This document shows, piece after piece, positions 1 to 10,952 of a stretch of 64,000 nucleotides of DNA. The notes under the pieces were generated by a model. The model searched no databases. It was not told the DNA's origin and worked only from the letters and a program-made list of their open reading frames with translations. The position numbers and the translations under genes were made by a program. Position 1 is the stretch's first letter; the number at the start of each line of letters is the position of its first letter. This DNA comes from Sphaerolaimus hirsutus (lineage: Eukaryota; Nematoda; Chromadorea; Monhysterida; Sphaerolaimidae), in the NCBI GenBank assembly GCA_964036195.1, contig OZ038453.1:5409469-5473468 (forward strand). Direction: 5' to 3'.

Positions 1-200
1 TGTTTGGGACACTGAAATCCTGGCAAAAAATTGTTGCATATAGGGTGACCCACCCTGTAGTGAGTTGCCATGCCTCCCCCCATTGATGCAGAGTAGAGGG
101 ATGTTACAACTTTATATTCACAAAGTTTCAGCTCTATAACCCCACCATAGCCTGAGATATAGCTTCCGAAGTGAAATAAAAAAATGGGTGAGCGGGAAGG
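1..200 (+). repeat. Dispersed repeat, outer part of palindromic family P
   Basis: This stretch (gggacactgaaa, then ttgcatatagggtgaccc, ccccattgatgcagag and cagctctataaccccacc) recurs in the same orientation at about 1110-1325. It recurs as an inverted pair at about 18480-18640 (minus) and 26310-26470 (plus), and more weakly near 58250-58560 and 60590-60760. It has no TSD or coding content that I can define. It usually flanks the palindromic core described at 366-795, so it is probably the outer part of the same repeat. The 5' limit lies outside the window. Confidence 0.6.
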
Positions 201-365
201 TGTTTATTAGAAGAAATATGTATAGTCGGAAGACATGATATTATACAGGTTTGGTTTACTTATGTTAGGCTGTACAAGGTGGACTTGTCGACTTTTTGCC
301 CAAAAACTAGGCGTACTTGTTGACTTCTTGCCCAAATTTTCTCCATTTTCCCCCAAAATGGTCAA

Positions 366-795
366 ATTTTCTCCATTTTCAGCCACCCCCACCATAAATG
401 GCAGACAAATAATTTCACTTAAGACCAATTTTTTGTTTGACACTTTAAAAGTTGGTTTACAAAGGTTGGTAGGGGAGGGTCTAAAGTTATGTAAACCAGT
501 TTAAAGTTATGTAAACCACATAACCTCTAAAATGCCTCCATAAGGAAATTTATTTGGGGTAAATTCTATGATGTCATAATGATGACATTGCAGGAACAAA
601 ATTTGACAAAATTTGCACTTTTACATTCTGCCAAAAAATTTTTCATTATGTCAGCATTTTGGAGGTTATGTTGTTTACGTAACATTGAACTTTGGACTCT
701 CCCATACTGAACTTTGTAAACCAACGTTTAAAGTGTGGAACAAAAAATTGGTAAAAATTTTTCTCTGCCATTTATGATGGGGATGGCTGAACTAC
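366..795. repeat. Palindromic (foldback) repeat core, family P copy 1
   Basis: The left arm (366-540: ccaccataaatggcagac, gacactttaaaagttgg, taaaatgcctcc) is the imperfect reverse complement of the right arm (about 655-795). The centre carries an ATGATGTCATAATGA-like core. The same arm and centre architecture is seen at 18455-18991 plus 26050-26475 and at 60265-60540. No protein is encoded. The inverted arms would fold into a long hairpin. I read it as a non-autonomous foldback element of unknown superfamily; its TSD was not found. Confidence 0.55.
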
Positions 796-1109
796 TGAAA
801 AACATTTGAATCAGCAGAACTAGGGTTGAAAATCTTTTCAGTTTTTATATCAGGTATGTTTTCACAACGTTTTTAAAAAAATGCATTTCGGTGGTGAACT
901 TGTTCGGGACACTCAGGTTGTTTTTAAAAAGACAACAACTTTATACACAGTGACCCACACTGTATGGGTTATTGTGGGTTATTCGGAGCTGCCCCACAGG
1001 TGTATAGTAGTGGTGGGTGTTGCTCAGACACCCCGAAAAATTGAACTTGTTACCACACCCACAACTGGAGATACAGCCCCTGTAGTGTTGCTGATCGAGT
1101 GGCTGGTGA

Positions 1110-1325
1110 ATTTGTTTGGGGCATTGAAAAAGCCAACAAAAATTGTTGCATATAGGGCAACTCACCCTGTACGTAGTTGGTCGCCATGCTTCCCCCCATT
1201 GATGCAGAGTGACTTATGTTATAGCTATATATTCACAAAGTATCAGCTCTATAACCCCACCATAGCCAGAGATATAGCTTCAGAAGTGGAATAAAAAAAT
1301 GGGTGGCTAACTTGACCGGGAAGAT
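1110..1325 (+). repeat. Dispersed repeat, second copy flanking foldback core
   Basis: Same sequence as 1-200 and in the same orientation, with about 80-90% identity by eye (ttgcatatagggcaactcac, ccccattgatgcagag, gagatatagcttc). The open frame at 881-1294 (137 codons) lies across this and a related repeat stretch. It shows no domain or coding texture and is treated as chance. Confidence 0.55.
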
Positions 1326-1437
1326 GTTTAGTATTCTGCACATACTTTGCTGTGCGCCAAGCAAATCTTTGGTAACTGCAGGAAATGAGGATAATTTTGG
1401 TAGTGCAAAAGTTCTCAAAAATCACGCCAGGTCTGAG

Positions 1438-2319
1438 TAGTGATGTAAAGGCACCGGTGCTGGTGCGGTGCCATTGCAATCTTCAGGGGTGCCATGCCGG
1501 TGCCGGTGCCATTTTTTTCAGAATAGCACCGGTGCCGGTGCGGTGCGGTGCCATTTTTTTGCCGGTGCCAAAGGTGCTAGCACCAGGGCCAAAGTAAAAA
1601 GCACCGGGAAAGGCACCGGCCAAGGCTTCATTTGCTGTGCAATTTTGTCCATAGTATGTGCTTATTCATATTTAAAAAAACAGCAATATATTTACCCAAC
1701 CGTTTTTGCCTATTTTGTAAACCTCCCACCAAATAAATATACCTACTGTGAAATCCATTATACCTGATACGGTATCTGATGAGCGGATCTAAAATTTTGT
1801 TGAATTTCAAGTCATTTTTATATATTATATGTATCTTGTTTGTTCAAAAATTGTTGTCAGTTTATGACAGAGATAGTTCCATTCTCTGTACAGCAACGAC
1901 TCCGATCAGTAGACAATAGTGGCTATGGACATTGTAGTGAATTAAATATTTTATCTTTCATTTGTAATCATTGTAATTGCTTCATAAAAGTGATTGCCAC
2001 ATCATTCTGATCATTTTAAGTGCTCAACCATCAAAATCGGTTGAAATTCATGGAAATATGCACTTCCAAAGGTGAGACCACTGAGAAACTGCCCGATATT
2101 TACTTCAGAAATTCCAGCCCGGTGCGGTGCCTTTCGGTGCTAGCACTGGCAACCCGCCGGTGCCCTTCGGTGCCGGTGCCATTTTTTCCAAAAGGCACCG
2201 GTGGCGGTGCGGTGCGGTGCCATATTCTGGCCGGTGCCCCGGGGTGCCAGGTGCCCTTTTCATGTGTTGGCAAAGGTGCCGGTGCGGTGCCATTTTTCCC
2301 GGTGCCTTTAACATCACTA
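1438..2319. mobile_element. hAT-type MITE with GGCACC/GGTGCC subterminal arrays
   Basis: Starts TAGTGATGTAAAGGCACC and ends with the reverse complement GGTGCCTTTAACATCACTA. It is flanked by an exact 8-bp TSD, GGTCTGAG (1430-1437 and 2320-2327). Each end carries about 170-200 bp of clustered GGTGCC/GGCACC hexamers (1450-1620 and 2115-2310). The 490-bp core encodes nothing. The 8-bp TSD and the TAGTGATG terminus are typical of the hAT superfamily. The core (about 1790-2105) is homologous to 59700-60060, which sits in an element with different ends. ORFs inside the GGTGCC arrays are artefacts of the repeat. Confidence 0.85.
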
Positions 2320-2450
2320 GGTCTGAGATAGCAGGGCGATTTTCGGGAAGGGGTTGCAGGGGAAAGTAGCCAAAAAACGTGCCTCTGAACACAGATCGCC
2401 AGGCAATTTGGCAGATGACCCACCCCCTCCCCCAACCCCTCCACCCTATT

Positions 2451-2823
2451 CACAGCAAAAATGGGTGTGTGGATGCGCGGTGAAGCGTCGGGAAGTGTCT
2501 TCACGCCCGAACGCTTCACCAAGCTGCCAGCGCTTCCACACACATAATAAAAATCTGCGTGAAGGCACTTCACGCTTCTTAATATGGCGCTAGCACGCAA
2601 ATGTATACACGGGGGAAGCGTGTGGAAGCGCCAACGCCGTGAAGTGTCTTCCACATGTTTGGATGCGCGTGAAGCGCGTGGTGAAGATAGGTGAAGCGTG
2701 TGGAAGACACTTCACCCAGAATCTCGTGATGTTGGTGGAAGCTTGTGGAAGCGTGTGGAAGCGCGCCGCTTCACGCGCATCCAGCCCGCTTCCACACGCA
2801 TCGCGGATCCATTTTTTGCTGTG
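2451..2823. mobile_element. CACTA-like MITE, GTGAAGCG/GTGGAAGCG subterminal repeats, copy 1
   Basis: Ends are CACAGCAAAAATGGGTG (left) and CCATTTTTTGCTGTG (right), flanked by the trinucleotide ATT on both sides (2448-2450 and 2824-2826). The interior is packed with GTGAAGCG, GTGGAAGCG and their reverse complements, giving strong self-complementarity. CACAG ends plus a 3-bp TSD plus dense subterminal repeats suggest the CACTA/EnSpm superfamily. No transposase is present. A near-identical interior occurs at 53921-54191, and a short end fragment lies at 4724-4830. Confidence 0.6.
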
Positions 2824-3008
2824 ATTGGAGGCCCCTGCTTCCAGCAATTATGAGTGATTTCAGGTCAAATTTATATGGCTTGCAGAACCCATACTTCACT
2901 ATTTTATGGGTAATCATGAAAAAACAGTAGAACACTGGTTAAGACATTCCAATTACACACCCATTATGCTTCATAAATGAGAGTTATGGGCAGGCATTAC
3001 CTTTGCCT

Positions 3009-3044
3009 TTATATACACACAAAATGCAAAATACGTGGTCAGTT
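3009..3044 (+). promoter_or_regulatory. Candidate core promoter: TATA box plus initiator
   Basis: TTATATA at 3009-3015 is followed about 30 bases later by an initiator-like TCAGTTT (3039-3045, predicted start A3041). The first ATG codons in frame with the signal-peptide ORF follow at 3062 and 3101. Spacing and order match a metazoan TATA/Inr promoter. The call is inference; no other promoter element was recognised upstream. Confidence 0.4.
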
Positions 3045-3100
3045 TTTGCAGATGCATTGTGATGCATCTACTTATCATTTCATCCTGCAAAAATAACAAT

Positions 3101-3210
3101 ATGTTTCTTCAAACAATTACTATTCTGTTTTCATTATTTTTCACAATCACAATTCTGACACAATGTGCCAAAAGTGAGTTGCAGCTAATAGAACAAGAAC
3201 GCTGCCCCAG
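3101..3210 (+). CDS. Candidate first coding exon with signal peptide
   Basis: The reading frame from ATG 3101 (or in-frame ATG 3062) encodes a basic-poor start, then a hydrophobic core (ITILFSLFFTITILTQCA) and a short polar tail ending ERCP. This is a classic secretory signal peptide with a plausible cleavage after the CAKS region. The exon can end at CCCCAG|GTGGCA (3210/3211), leaving phase 2. If unspliced, the frame stops at 3232 and would give a tiny secreted peptide. The phase-2 end fits the PAN-like exon at 54285, which needs exactly one base to complete a codon, but a 51-kb intron is implied. A TATA/Inr pair lies about 60-90 bases upstream. The signal peptide is clear; the link to downstream exons is inference. 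Confidence 0.4.
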
Positions 3211-4713
3211 GTGGCAATCTCACACACTGTAAATGTTAAGTGACAAATATAAGCAAAGTATTGTAAACTGCATTTATGTAGCTTTTTAAGTATCATTGAA
3301 AAGTGTCTGGGAGATTTATAACAAAAAAAAGAAATAAAATGCAGAGAAAAACCTCTAGTATGTTTTCCCAGATTTTCTAGTGAACAGGGAGATTTTATTA
3401 TTTTTCTCAGAAATCACAATGAGTTTACAAAGAGAGTCAGTGGACAGGGTTAACTCGTGCAGGCACAAAAATAAAATCATTTGATATCTGAATTTGTCAC
3501 TGACAGCTGATAGTTTGTGGAATTGGCATCAGGACCAAAAATGCATACTACAAGCTGCCAGTAGTAATGCCAAAAAATAACGCTTGTTACTGGCTGGTTG
3601 AAGGCTTGCACACAAGAAATAGGACTGAGTCAATTTGTAGGGAACAAGGAGGATACATAGCATGGTTCAGTTCATGGGACCATTTCAACTTTGTTTGTTA
3701 GTTTTTTTTTTGTTATTAAGAGTGCCAGACTTTTGAAATTTAAATGTTAAGTATTTATTTTTTGCTCACCTTCTGAGTACAAAAAAACACAATGTAAAAC
3801 ATTATTCTTACCATAATGCATGAGTAAATATGAGTAAATGTAGGGTTTTTTCTAGATCATGTAAAAGTGAGGATTATTGAAAATATTTCCCCGAATTTTC
3901 ACTCCAAATCACGAATTTCCATAGCCTTTGTGCCATTTTCACTAACAAATTCAGTAGTTCATGACTCATGTGCTTTTTTGCCTACTTTCTGCTATCTTTG
4001 GCTATTGCTTATATGCTAATTTTTGTTGTTGTTTTTTCCTCTATTTTTCCCCCTTTTTTCAATTTTTTTCCCTTATGCATTGAAAAACTCTATAAAACCC
4101 TTTAAAAAATTTTTTTTTTGAATATTTATTTACTGTTTTTGACCAAACTTTCAGAAAGTATACATAAACTTGAGTACAAGTTATTTTTGTAGTTGTAAAT
4201 GTATTTAGGTACTCAGTATTTGAGTAGTATACATATTATTCTTGTTAATCTAAATACTATGGTCTGTGCTATGCTTTCATGTGAAATTTATTTCACTGTT
4301 TGTGCAATTTCACTTCAAGCTGTAAAAATAATATAGGTAACGATGTTATTGTGTACCTTCTAAAGTGAAAAATGGCAAATACCGAATTTATGTGTCCTTT
4401 TGAATTTGTATTTGAGTGATTGATAAAACTCTTTGGGGTAATTTTCTTGTGTTTTTAATGAAGTGTGTGGTATTAAGAAAATGCAAATGTCCATGAATTT
4501 TGCATAATCGATGGAATTGACAAAAATGGCAAAATCAATTCAGATCTTATGATATCAAAAATGAGGAACCGATTTGCACCACTTAATCTAAAGGAAAAAC
4601 GACTCAATGATGAAAGGTTCTGGATCGGTGCCAAATGCGAGTGAGATCAGTTTCCCTTTTCATCTGAATTTGTTACAAAATATTTCTGGTGCAAATTTGC
4701 TTACAAATCCCTT
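3211..4713. other. AT-rich stretch with no recognised gene
   Basis: No ORF of note, no TSD-bounded element and no tandem array was recognised. The sequence is AT-rich with scattered T-tracts. It would be first-intron sequence if the exon at 3101-3210 is real. Confidence 0.5.
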
Positions 4714-4723
4714 ACAAAACGAG

Positions 4724-4830
4724 ATGTGTGTGGAAGCGGCGACATGTTTGGTGAAGCGTCGTGAAGTGTCGACGTGAAGACACTTCCCGACGCTTCACCG
4801 CGCATCCACACACCCATTTTTTGCTGTGAC
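4724..4830. mobile_element. CACTA-like MITE fragment, copy 2
   Basis: The right end (cgcgcatccacacaccca then TTTTTTGCTGTG) matches the end of the 2451-2823 element. The left terminal CACAGC block is missing. The fragment is flanked by a 10-bp direct repeat ACAAAACGAG (4714-4723 and 4831-4840). That could be a TSD of an unusual short insertion or a product of an internal rearrangement. The GTGAAGCG and GTGGAAGCG motifs are present. Confidence 0.5.
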
Positions 4831-4911
4831 ACAAAACGAGAATGATGCAAAGTGAAAAATTTTTAAAACACATGCACAGTTATAATGGGGAATGATTACT
4901 CGTAGCACCTA

Positions 4912-5338
4912 CCGTATTACCTCGAACTATCCCCCCCCTTGAATTAACCCCCCCCTCGAATTAACCCCCCCTCAAAATCTGCTGGGGAAATAATAAACCC
5001 CCCCTCGAAATACCCCCCCCCCCAAATACAGTGTAAACAGTATGTACATAACAAATCACACAGTGTGTGAACTGTATTATGCAGAACACACGTTAAAACT
5101 GATGACTGAGTGATGTTAGGGAAGGGTTTATGGGTATATACAGTAGTATATGCCTATAAACACTTATACGCCTCTGACAATGTTGTATTTTTCTACGTCT
5201 GAGTACGGGGAATTTTGTAAAATTTCTGGCGAAATAATAGACCCCCCCCCTCGAATAAACCCCCCCTCGAATTAACCCCCCCTCAAAATTTGCTGGCGAA
5301 ATAATAAACCCCCATGGGGGTATTTCGAGGTAATACGG
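4912..5338. mobile_element. TA-flanked MITE, CCGTATT family, copy a
   Basis: Terminal inverted repeats start CCGTATTACCTCGAA and end with the complement (TTTCGAGGTAATACGG). Each side is flanked by TA (4910-4911 and 5339-5340). Subterminal tracts repeat CCCCTCGAAATA or CCCCTCGAATTA several times at both ends. The core shares 'gaacacacgttaaaac' and 'acgtctgagtacg' with the copies at 8895, 16518 and 58885. A TA TSD would fit Tc1/mariner-like or ISL2EU-type elements; no transposase is present. Confidence 0.75.
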
Positions 5339-5363
5339 TAATTTGAATTCAACAGACACTGAG

Positions 5364-6492
5364 TAGTGATCAGGGTTGGTTTTATAAAACAATTTTGTAT
5401 ACAAATTGTATAAAAATTGTATACAAATTGTATTGTATTTTAATTTTATTCTTGTTGCCTTTAATTTTATTTTATTCCCAAAAGTTGTTAATAAAATGAA
5501 ATGACACCATTTTTCAAAAAATTTACAGAAATTTTACAAAAAAATTACAAAAAATCGGAATCATGCAAGGCGGGAAAAATGCTATAATAATACCTTCACA
5601 TGAAAAACATGTGACAAATGTTTCCATTACTTTACAAAAGCTGCATGCAGTAGGTATTGTTAGCTAACTGCAAGTGTAAACTAATTATTGATAACAAAGG
5701 TTTGCATTTCCAGTAGAAGGACTACTGGAGTGTGCTGGGTGCATTTGTCAAATGTAAAATGTAAAGTGTCAGTTGTTCTGACAAATGTAAAGTAGTGTGA
5801 ATTGTCATGCAAAGTGTCAAGAGTCATGTCAAATGTCAAGTAAAGTGGCAATTGTTATGACAAATGTCATGCAAGGTGCAAATTGTGTAAATCTTATGTT
5901 TTTTGTATCCAAAGCTTATGTTTTGTATTCAAATCTTATTTTTTGTATCCAAATGTTCACATAAGGTTTGGATTATAAAACAACAAGATTTGGATACAGA
6001 ACATAATATTTGGAAGCAAAACACAAGATTTGGAAACAATTTGCTTGACAATTGACACTTTAATTTATTTTGTCATGAAAATTGACACTTTACTTTACAT
6101 TCATCATCACAATTGACACTTTGCATGACATTTTACATGACATTTGACACTTACAATGTTTGGGACCACCCCCAGTTTCATGAATAAACAGTTAGAAGCT
6201 CAAGCAACAAGAAATATATAAAAAATTTTACAAAAAATATATGAATTTTTATACAATTTTACAAAAATATGAATTTTTATACAATTTTACAATAATTTTA
6301 CAAAAATTCAAATTTTTATACAATTTTTATTTATCTTTTATTCTTAAATTTTCCATTTTATTTTCATTTTTTTTTTTTTTTTAGATTTTGCCAACCCTGG
6401 TAGTGATGGAAAAGGCACCGGGAAAAATGCCACCGCACCGCACCATCACCGGTGCTGGTGCCTTTCTGTGTCCCGGAGCCTTTCCATCACTG
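5364..6492. mobile_element. 92-bp hAT-type foldback MITE, split by a later insertion
   Basis: Starts TAGTGAT (5364-5370), resumes at 6408 and ends CCTTTCCATCACTG (6492). It is flanked by the exact 8-bp TSD ACACTGAG (5356-5363 and 6493-6500). Its own sequence is about 92 bp, nearly all GGCACC/GGTGCC motif, so it is a minimal relative of the 1438-2319 element. The 1029-bp element 5371-6399 inserted seven bases into its left terminal repeat and duplicated GTAGTGAT. Confidence 0.85.
5371..6399. mobile_element. hAT-type MITE, CAGGGTTGG family, copy 1
   Basis: Ends CAGGGTTGGTTTTATAAAA and GATTTTGCCAACCCTG; 8-bp TSD GTAGTGAT (5363-5370 and 6400-6407). Subterminal regions are AT-rich repeats of 'ttttacaaaa' or 'ttttatacaa'. 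The core holds back-to-back TGTCAAATGTCAAGT and 'ttggatacaaaacataagat' motifs. It is non-coding. Copies with their own TSDs lie at 49408-50429 (same orientation) and 52363-53220 (reverse). Confidence 0.85.
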
Positions 6493-6573
6493 ACACTGAG
6501 ATGCTTGACAGTTATTCTTTCATTTTTCTACATCTGCGTAACTACATTAAAAACAACATATTAGTACTTGGAG

Positions 6574-8379
6574 CAGAGTCGTTATAAGTACCAAACTTTT
6601 TCAAAAGTACCTGTACTGGTAAATACTTTCATTTTTACCCATGCTCAAAAAATATCCAGGTAAAATAATTTGTTTTTACCCAGTACTTGGGTAAAATTTC
6701 ATAAAATTATTTAATCAAGTATTTTTGAGTATTTTCGGGGTAAATTGAGTATTTTTTCAGTTTCTCATGCTGATATGTTTAGAAATGGGCCGCAGCTCCT
6801 TTTTTCTAAGAACATACATACTTACTTTTATCTATGCTCACATTATAAGAAAGAATTACATACAAAGTATGTATGAATGCAAGCATAGATGGTAAGTTTA
6901 TTGCATGTTTTGCATGTTTCATTGAATTTTCTGAAATACTCAAAGTATCCAGTTTTTTTTTGTCATAATTATTTTTTGTCATATTAATTCTCTCTGTCTA
7001 AAGTATTTTATAGATAGTTCAATTACAAAATCAATTACAAACAGTGAAATCAACATAAAATATTTAAACAACATTTATAATTTTGAAGTGCCCTAACTTT
7101 TGATTTGAAAGAGATATTGAACTCATTTTTGTTTTAAATGAATCCCCGTTGCCTAAAGTATATGATAGCATGTTCAAGAAATCATTTTTTCGTGTTCAAA
7201 AACTGGCTCAAATCGACATTCAATGTGCAGGTTTTCCCGATAATTTTAAGTGTTGAAATATCGAAATCAGCCCAGAAATAATTGAGTTAATGAGCCTCAA
7301 AGACACTCATCCGGATTACCCATTTTTTGTATATTTATTGACCATCTTTCTATAGACCCCCCATATCTTGGGCCTGGGGGATTATTTGAGCAAACAAAAA
7401 AATTTTATACTAGCCCCAGCATCGAACCCCAACCAACGATGGGTAAGTTGTCCAGAAAAAAACACTTTCTGTGTTTTGAGTTTTTCAAAAATGAATACCT
7501 GTTTTGAGTTTTTTCACAAAGAAGCTTGAGTAACACTGTTTTTATTTCTGTGTTTTTTGCAAAAACTCGTGTTTTTTTCATAAAATGCAAGTTTTTACCC
7601 AAATACACTGGTTCAATGCAAAAACAGTGGTTTTCTCATTACAAATTGGTTTATGCGTGTCCAGGGACCCTGTAAGATGTGCTGAAAATGTAGACAGTCA
7701 TGCAAAATGTCAAATTAAAGTTTTAACATTTAGCATTTTTGATGACATTTTACTTCACTGATTTCACTTGTCCAACTAATTTTTTGACCCTTTGCAGTTG
7801 TAAATAATACCTTACAAGTGACCAGGTTATGCTTTTGGCAGCTTTGGGGTGAGCCCTCAACGCTGTGGAGTGAGTTTGGTGTGTGCAAGTGTCTTTGTCA
7901 ATCAGTCAGTTGCAATCACAATTCCAATCACTGTCATAATGACCAAGTGCCACTTTGTTTCTTAGGTTGTATTTTGTTACTTGTTATTAAGTTTGGAAAA
8001 TTTGTTATCTGTTGACTTTTCTTCTCTTTTCTGTGTTTCCGTGTTTCTGTGTTTCTGTGTTCTCCAATAAAAAACTCATTTGAGTTTTGAGTTTTCAAAA
8101 ATTGTGTAAAACAAAAACTCAGGAACTCAATGAGTTTCTGTGTTCAATTTCTGTGTTTTTCCCATCGTTGATCCCAACATACTCAAACGGCATCAAAATT
8201 AGGCAAGGGACAAGAAACTGGGAAGCAAAAAAGTGTGGTGGACCCCCAGCCTACTGTTTCTTTATGTGTGAAAAGTCTCAACTATTCTGCACGGTAGTGT
8301 ATTTTACCCATCGGTATTTACTCAGTACGCTGTTTTACGCGTATTTTAGAGTAAAAGTAAATACCCAATATCAACTCTG
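6574..8379. mobile_element. hAT-type element, CAGAGTTG family, with a nested insertion
   Basis: Starts CAGAGTCGTTATAAGTACC and ends TATCAACTCTG, with the exact 8-bp TSD ACTTGGAG (6566-6573 and 8380-8387). Subterminal sequence repeats GTACC/GGTAC-type motifs ('agtacctgtactgg', 'acccagtacttgggta'). The 7434-8170 element is nested inside it. There is no transposase; ORFs such as 7405-7608 and 7818-8015 show no domain. Its relative at 58726-60205 has the same terminal sequence type and its own TSD. Confidence 0.8.
7434..8170. mobile_element. hAT-type MITE nested in 6574-8379
   Basis: Ends CAACGATGGGTAA and TTCCCATCGTTG, flanked by near-identical 8-mers ACCCCAAC (7426-7433) and ATCCCAAC (8171-8178), a 7 of 8 match. 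Both subterminal zones repeat GTGTTTTGAGTTTT and its complement (aaaactcattgag). The core contains 'tgcaaaatgtcaaattaaag'-type motifs also seen in other foldback repeats of the window. It is non-coding. Confidence 0.65.
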
Positions 8380-8865
8380 ACTTGGAGTTCAAAAAATTAC
8401 TGACGATATGATAAACCCCCTCCACATACCCCCTCGTTTACCCTTAGCACCCCACAAAATTTACACTCAATCACCCCCGGGAGTATTTCAAGGAAATATG
8501 ATAGTTCCTTCTCTATATTTTTCAGATTTATGCGATGGATCGATCCCGATCGCACTGAATTGAATCGCATCGATGTTGTGGGTTTGTATCAACATGTATT
8601 TTCAAAACAAGGTCAGTATGAGCGATACTTGCAGAAAGCATAAATATAATGTTACTAACAGGATTCTCGCCGACCTACGGTTGGGTTTTGCACATCTCCA
8701 AAAATTCATACACACTAATAGACATTTATAACACAAATCAATAATAAATACAAGGTCGCACATGAAAAGTTTGTCATACTAAGCTGTTGCCACTTTGCTT
8801 TGCATCGCAGTCCCAATTGGCATCACTCATCAGAAGGATTTGAACAGCCATGTTACACCAGCACC

Positions 8866-10480
8866 CTAGATAAACTCAAGTTAAACCCATAATACCGTAT
8901 TTCCTCGAAATACCTCCCGGGGGTGATTGTTTCATAGTGCTCCCGAGAGGGGGGGGGGTTAAACGAGGGGGGTATTTCGAGGGGGGGGGGGTTATTATTT
9001 CACAAGAACTTTTTTGAAATCCTAGTACAAAATCGTTGTTTGTGATGTGCGCTGGGGTAGAACAATGCATCAATAACTGACATGTAAAGACTCCTGTAGA
9101 CTAATATTAGTACGTAGATGGTATCCACACTGTTCTAACGTGATTCCGACATTGTTTTCACATGTGTTCTGCACTACGCAGAACACAAACTGCAGTATTT
9201 GTCATGTATGTTCTCTTTACAGGTATTTCGGGGGGTATTTGGGGGGGGGGGGGGGGGTGATTGTTTCATAGTGGTCTCGAGAGGGGGAGGGGGGTCAAAA
9301 GAGGGGGGTATTTCGAGGAAATACGGTATGTAAACTCAGGTATACCCAGCACCTCAAATTAACTCAAGTCAATCACCCCCTAATCTGTAAACTCCCTAAT
9401 TTGTAAACTCATGTAAACTCAGGACCCCAAATAAACTCAAGTTAAACCCCTAATATGTAAACTCAGGTATACCCAACACCCTAAAAAAAACTCAAGTCAA
9501 TCACTCTCTAATCTGTAAACTCCCTAATGTATTGACTTATGTAAACTCTGCACCCTAAATAAACTCAAGTCAATCACTCCCTCTTCTGTAAACTCCCTAA
9601 TTTGTAAACTCAGCACCCTAGATAAACTCAAGTTAAGCCAATAATCTCTAAACTAATGTAAATTCAGCACCCTAAATAAACTCAAGTTAAACCTCTTATA
9701 TGTTAACTCACGTAAACTCAGCACCCTAAATAAACTCAAGTAAATCACTCCTAATCTGTTAACTCCCTAATTTGTAAACTCATGTAAACTCAGCACCCCA
9801 AAAGCTAAAGTTAAACCTCTTTTATGTTCACTCATGTAAACTCAGCACCCTAAATAAAGTCAAGTAAATCACACCTAATCTGTAAACTTCCTAATTTGTA
9901 GACTCATGTAAACTCAGCACCCTAGATAAACTCAAGTTAAACCTATAATATGTAAACACCTGTAAATTCAGCACCCTAAAAAAACTCAAGTCAATCACTC
10001 CCTAATCTGTAAACTGCCCAATTTGCAAACTCCTGTAAATGCAGCAAGCTAAGTAAACTCAAGTCAATCATCCCCTAATCTGTAAACTCCATAATTTGTA
10101 AACTCCTGTTAATTCAGAATGCTAAAAATACTCAAGTCAATCACACCCTAATGTGTAAACTCCCTAATTTGTAAACTCATGTCAACTGAGCACCCTAAAT
10201 CAACTCAAGTCAAACCAATAATCTGTAAACTCCCATAAACTCACTGCTCTAAATAAACTCAAGTCAAACACCCCCTTATCTGTAATCTCCTGTAAATTCA
10301 GCATCCTACATAAACTGAAGTCAATCGCCCCCTAATCTGTACACTCCCTAATTTGTAAACTCCTATTAACTGAGCACCCTAAAAAAGCTAAGTGGACTCC
10401 CCCTTTTTCGTAAACTCCTGTGAACTGAGCAAAACCTTTTGTAAACTCAGCACCCTAAAAAAACACAAGTCAACCCCCGC
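8866..10480. repeat. Tandem array, about 18 diverged 50-75-bp units
   Basis: A unit of the form 'cagcaccctaaataaactcaag' split across 'tcaatcactccctaatctg' and 'taaactccctaatttgtaaactc' recurs from 8866 to about 10480. There are roughly 18 copies with variable spacing. It begins before the MITE at 8895-9326 and resumes immediately after it, so that MITE inserted into the array. There is no coding potential. It looks like a minisatellite that grew by unequal exchange. Confidence 0.75.
8895..9326. mobile_element. TA-flanked MITE, CCGTATT family, copy b, inside tandem array
   Basis: Terminal repeats CCGTATTTCCTCGAAATAC and complement, flanked by TA (8893-8894 and 9327-9328). The empty site can be read from neighbouring array units ('taatatgtaaactcagg'). 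The left flank reads 'cataa-TA' and the right flank 'TA-tgtaaactcagg', which confirms duplication of a single TA. The element has long G or C runs that could form G-quadruplexes. Confidence 0.85.
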
Positions 10481-10639
10481 CATTCAGTTTTGAAATGAGC
10501 AGACCAAGAGAATATATTCATGGAAAACATGCTCTGCCAGCTACAAAACCCTGTTTGTCAAGATTGTTTCAATGGGCTATGTTTTGCACTGTGGCATACT
10601 TTGCACACAACAACACTCTCTCTATTACAGGAATAAAAT

Positions 10640-10925
10640 AAGATAAGATAGGATAAGATAAGAAGGCATTGCCATCGCTGCATATCAGGTGGGAATCCCA
10701 AGCAGTGTAAACCATAAAGTAAATAAAATATTTTGTAAAAAAAGATTTGGATACAAAAACATAAGATTTGGAAATGAAAAATCAGATTTGGATACACAAT
10801 TGACACTTGATTTTACATCTTGCATTACATTTGACACTTTGCATGACAATTGACATTTGACTTTGCATTTGACTTTACATTTGACACTTTACTTTACACC
10901 TTACAGGGCTTGGGAGTTGGGACCA
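10640..10925. repeat. Foldback-type repeat with TGACACTTTAC motifs
   Basis: The left portion has 'gatttggatacaaaaacataag' type motifs. The right portion repeats TTTACATTTGACACTTTGC and ends 'cttacagggcttggg'. It resembles the cores of the CAGGGTTGG elements and the compact foldback at 31055-31302. Boundaries are not secure and it is non-coding. Confidence 0.4.
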
Positions 10926-10952
10926 CCCCCAACCCTTTTCAGTGACTAGAGC

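Noticed and set aside
881-1294. 137-codon ORF near the left edge
   Set aside because: It spans dispersed repeat sequence, has no recognisable motif or splice context, and the equivalent repeat copies do not keep the frame.
8866-10480. Possible CRISPR array in the regular repeats
   Set aside because: Units are diverged, direct and contiguous with no unique spacers, and the sequence is eukaryotic. It is a minisatellite.
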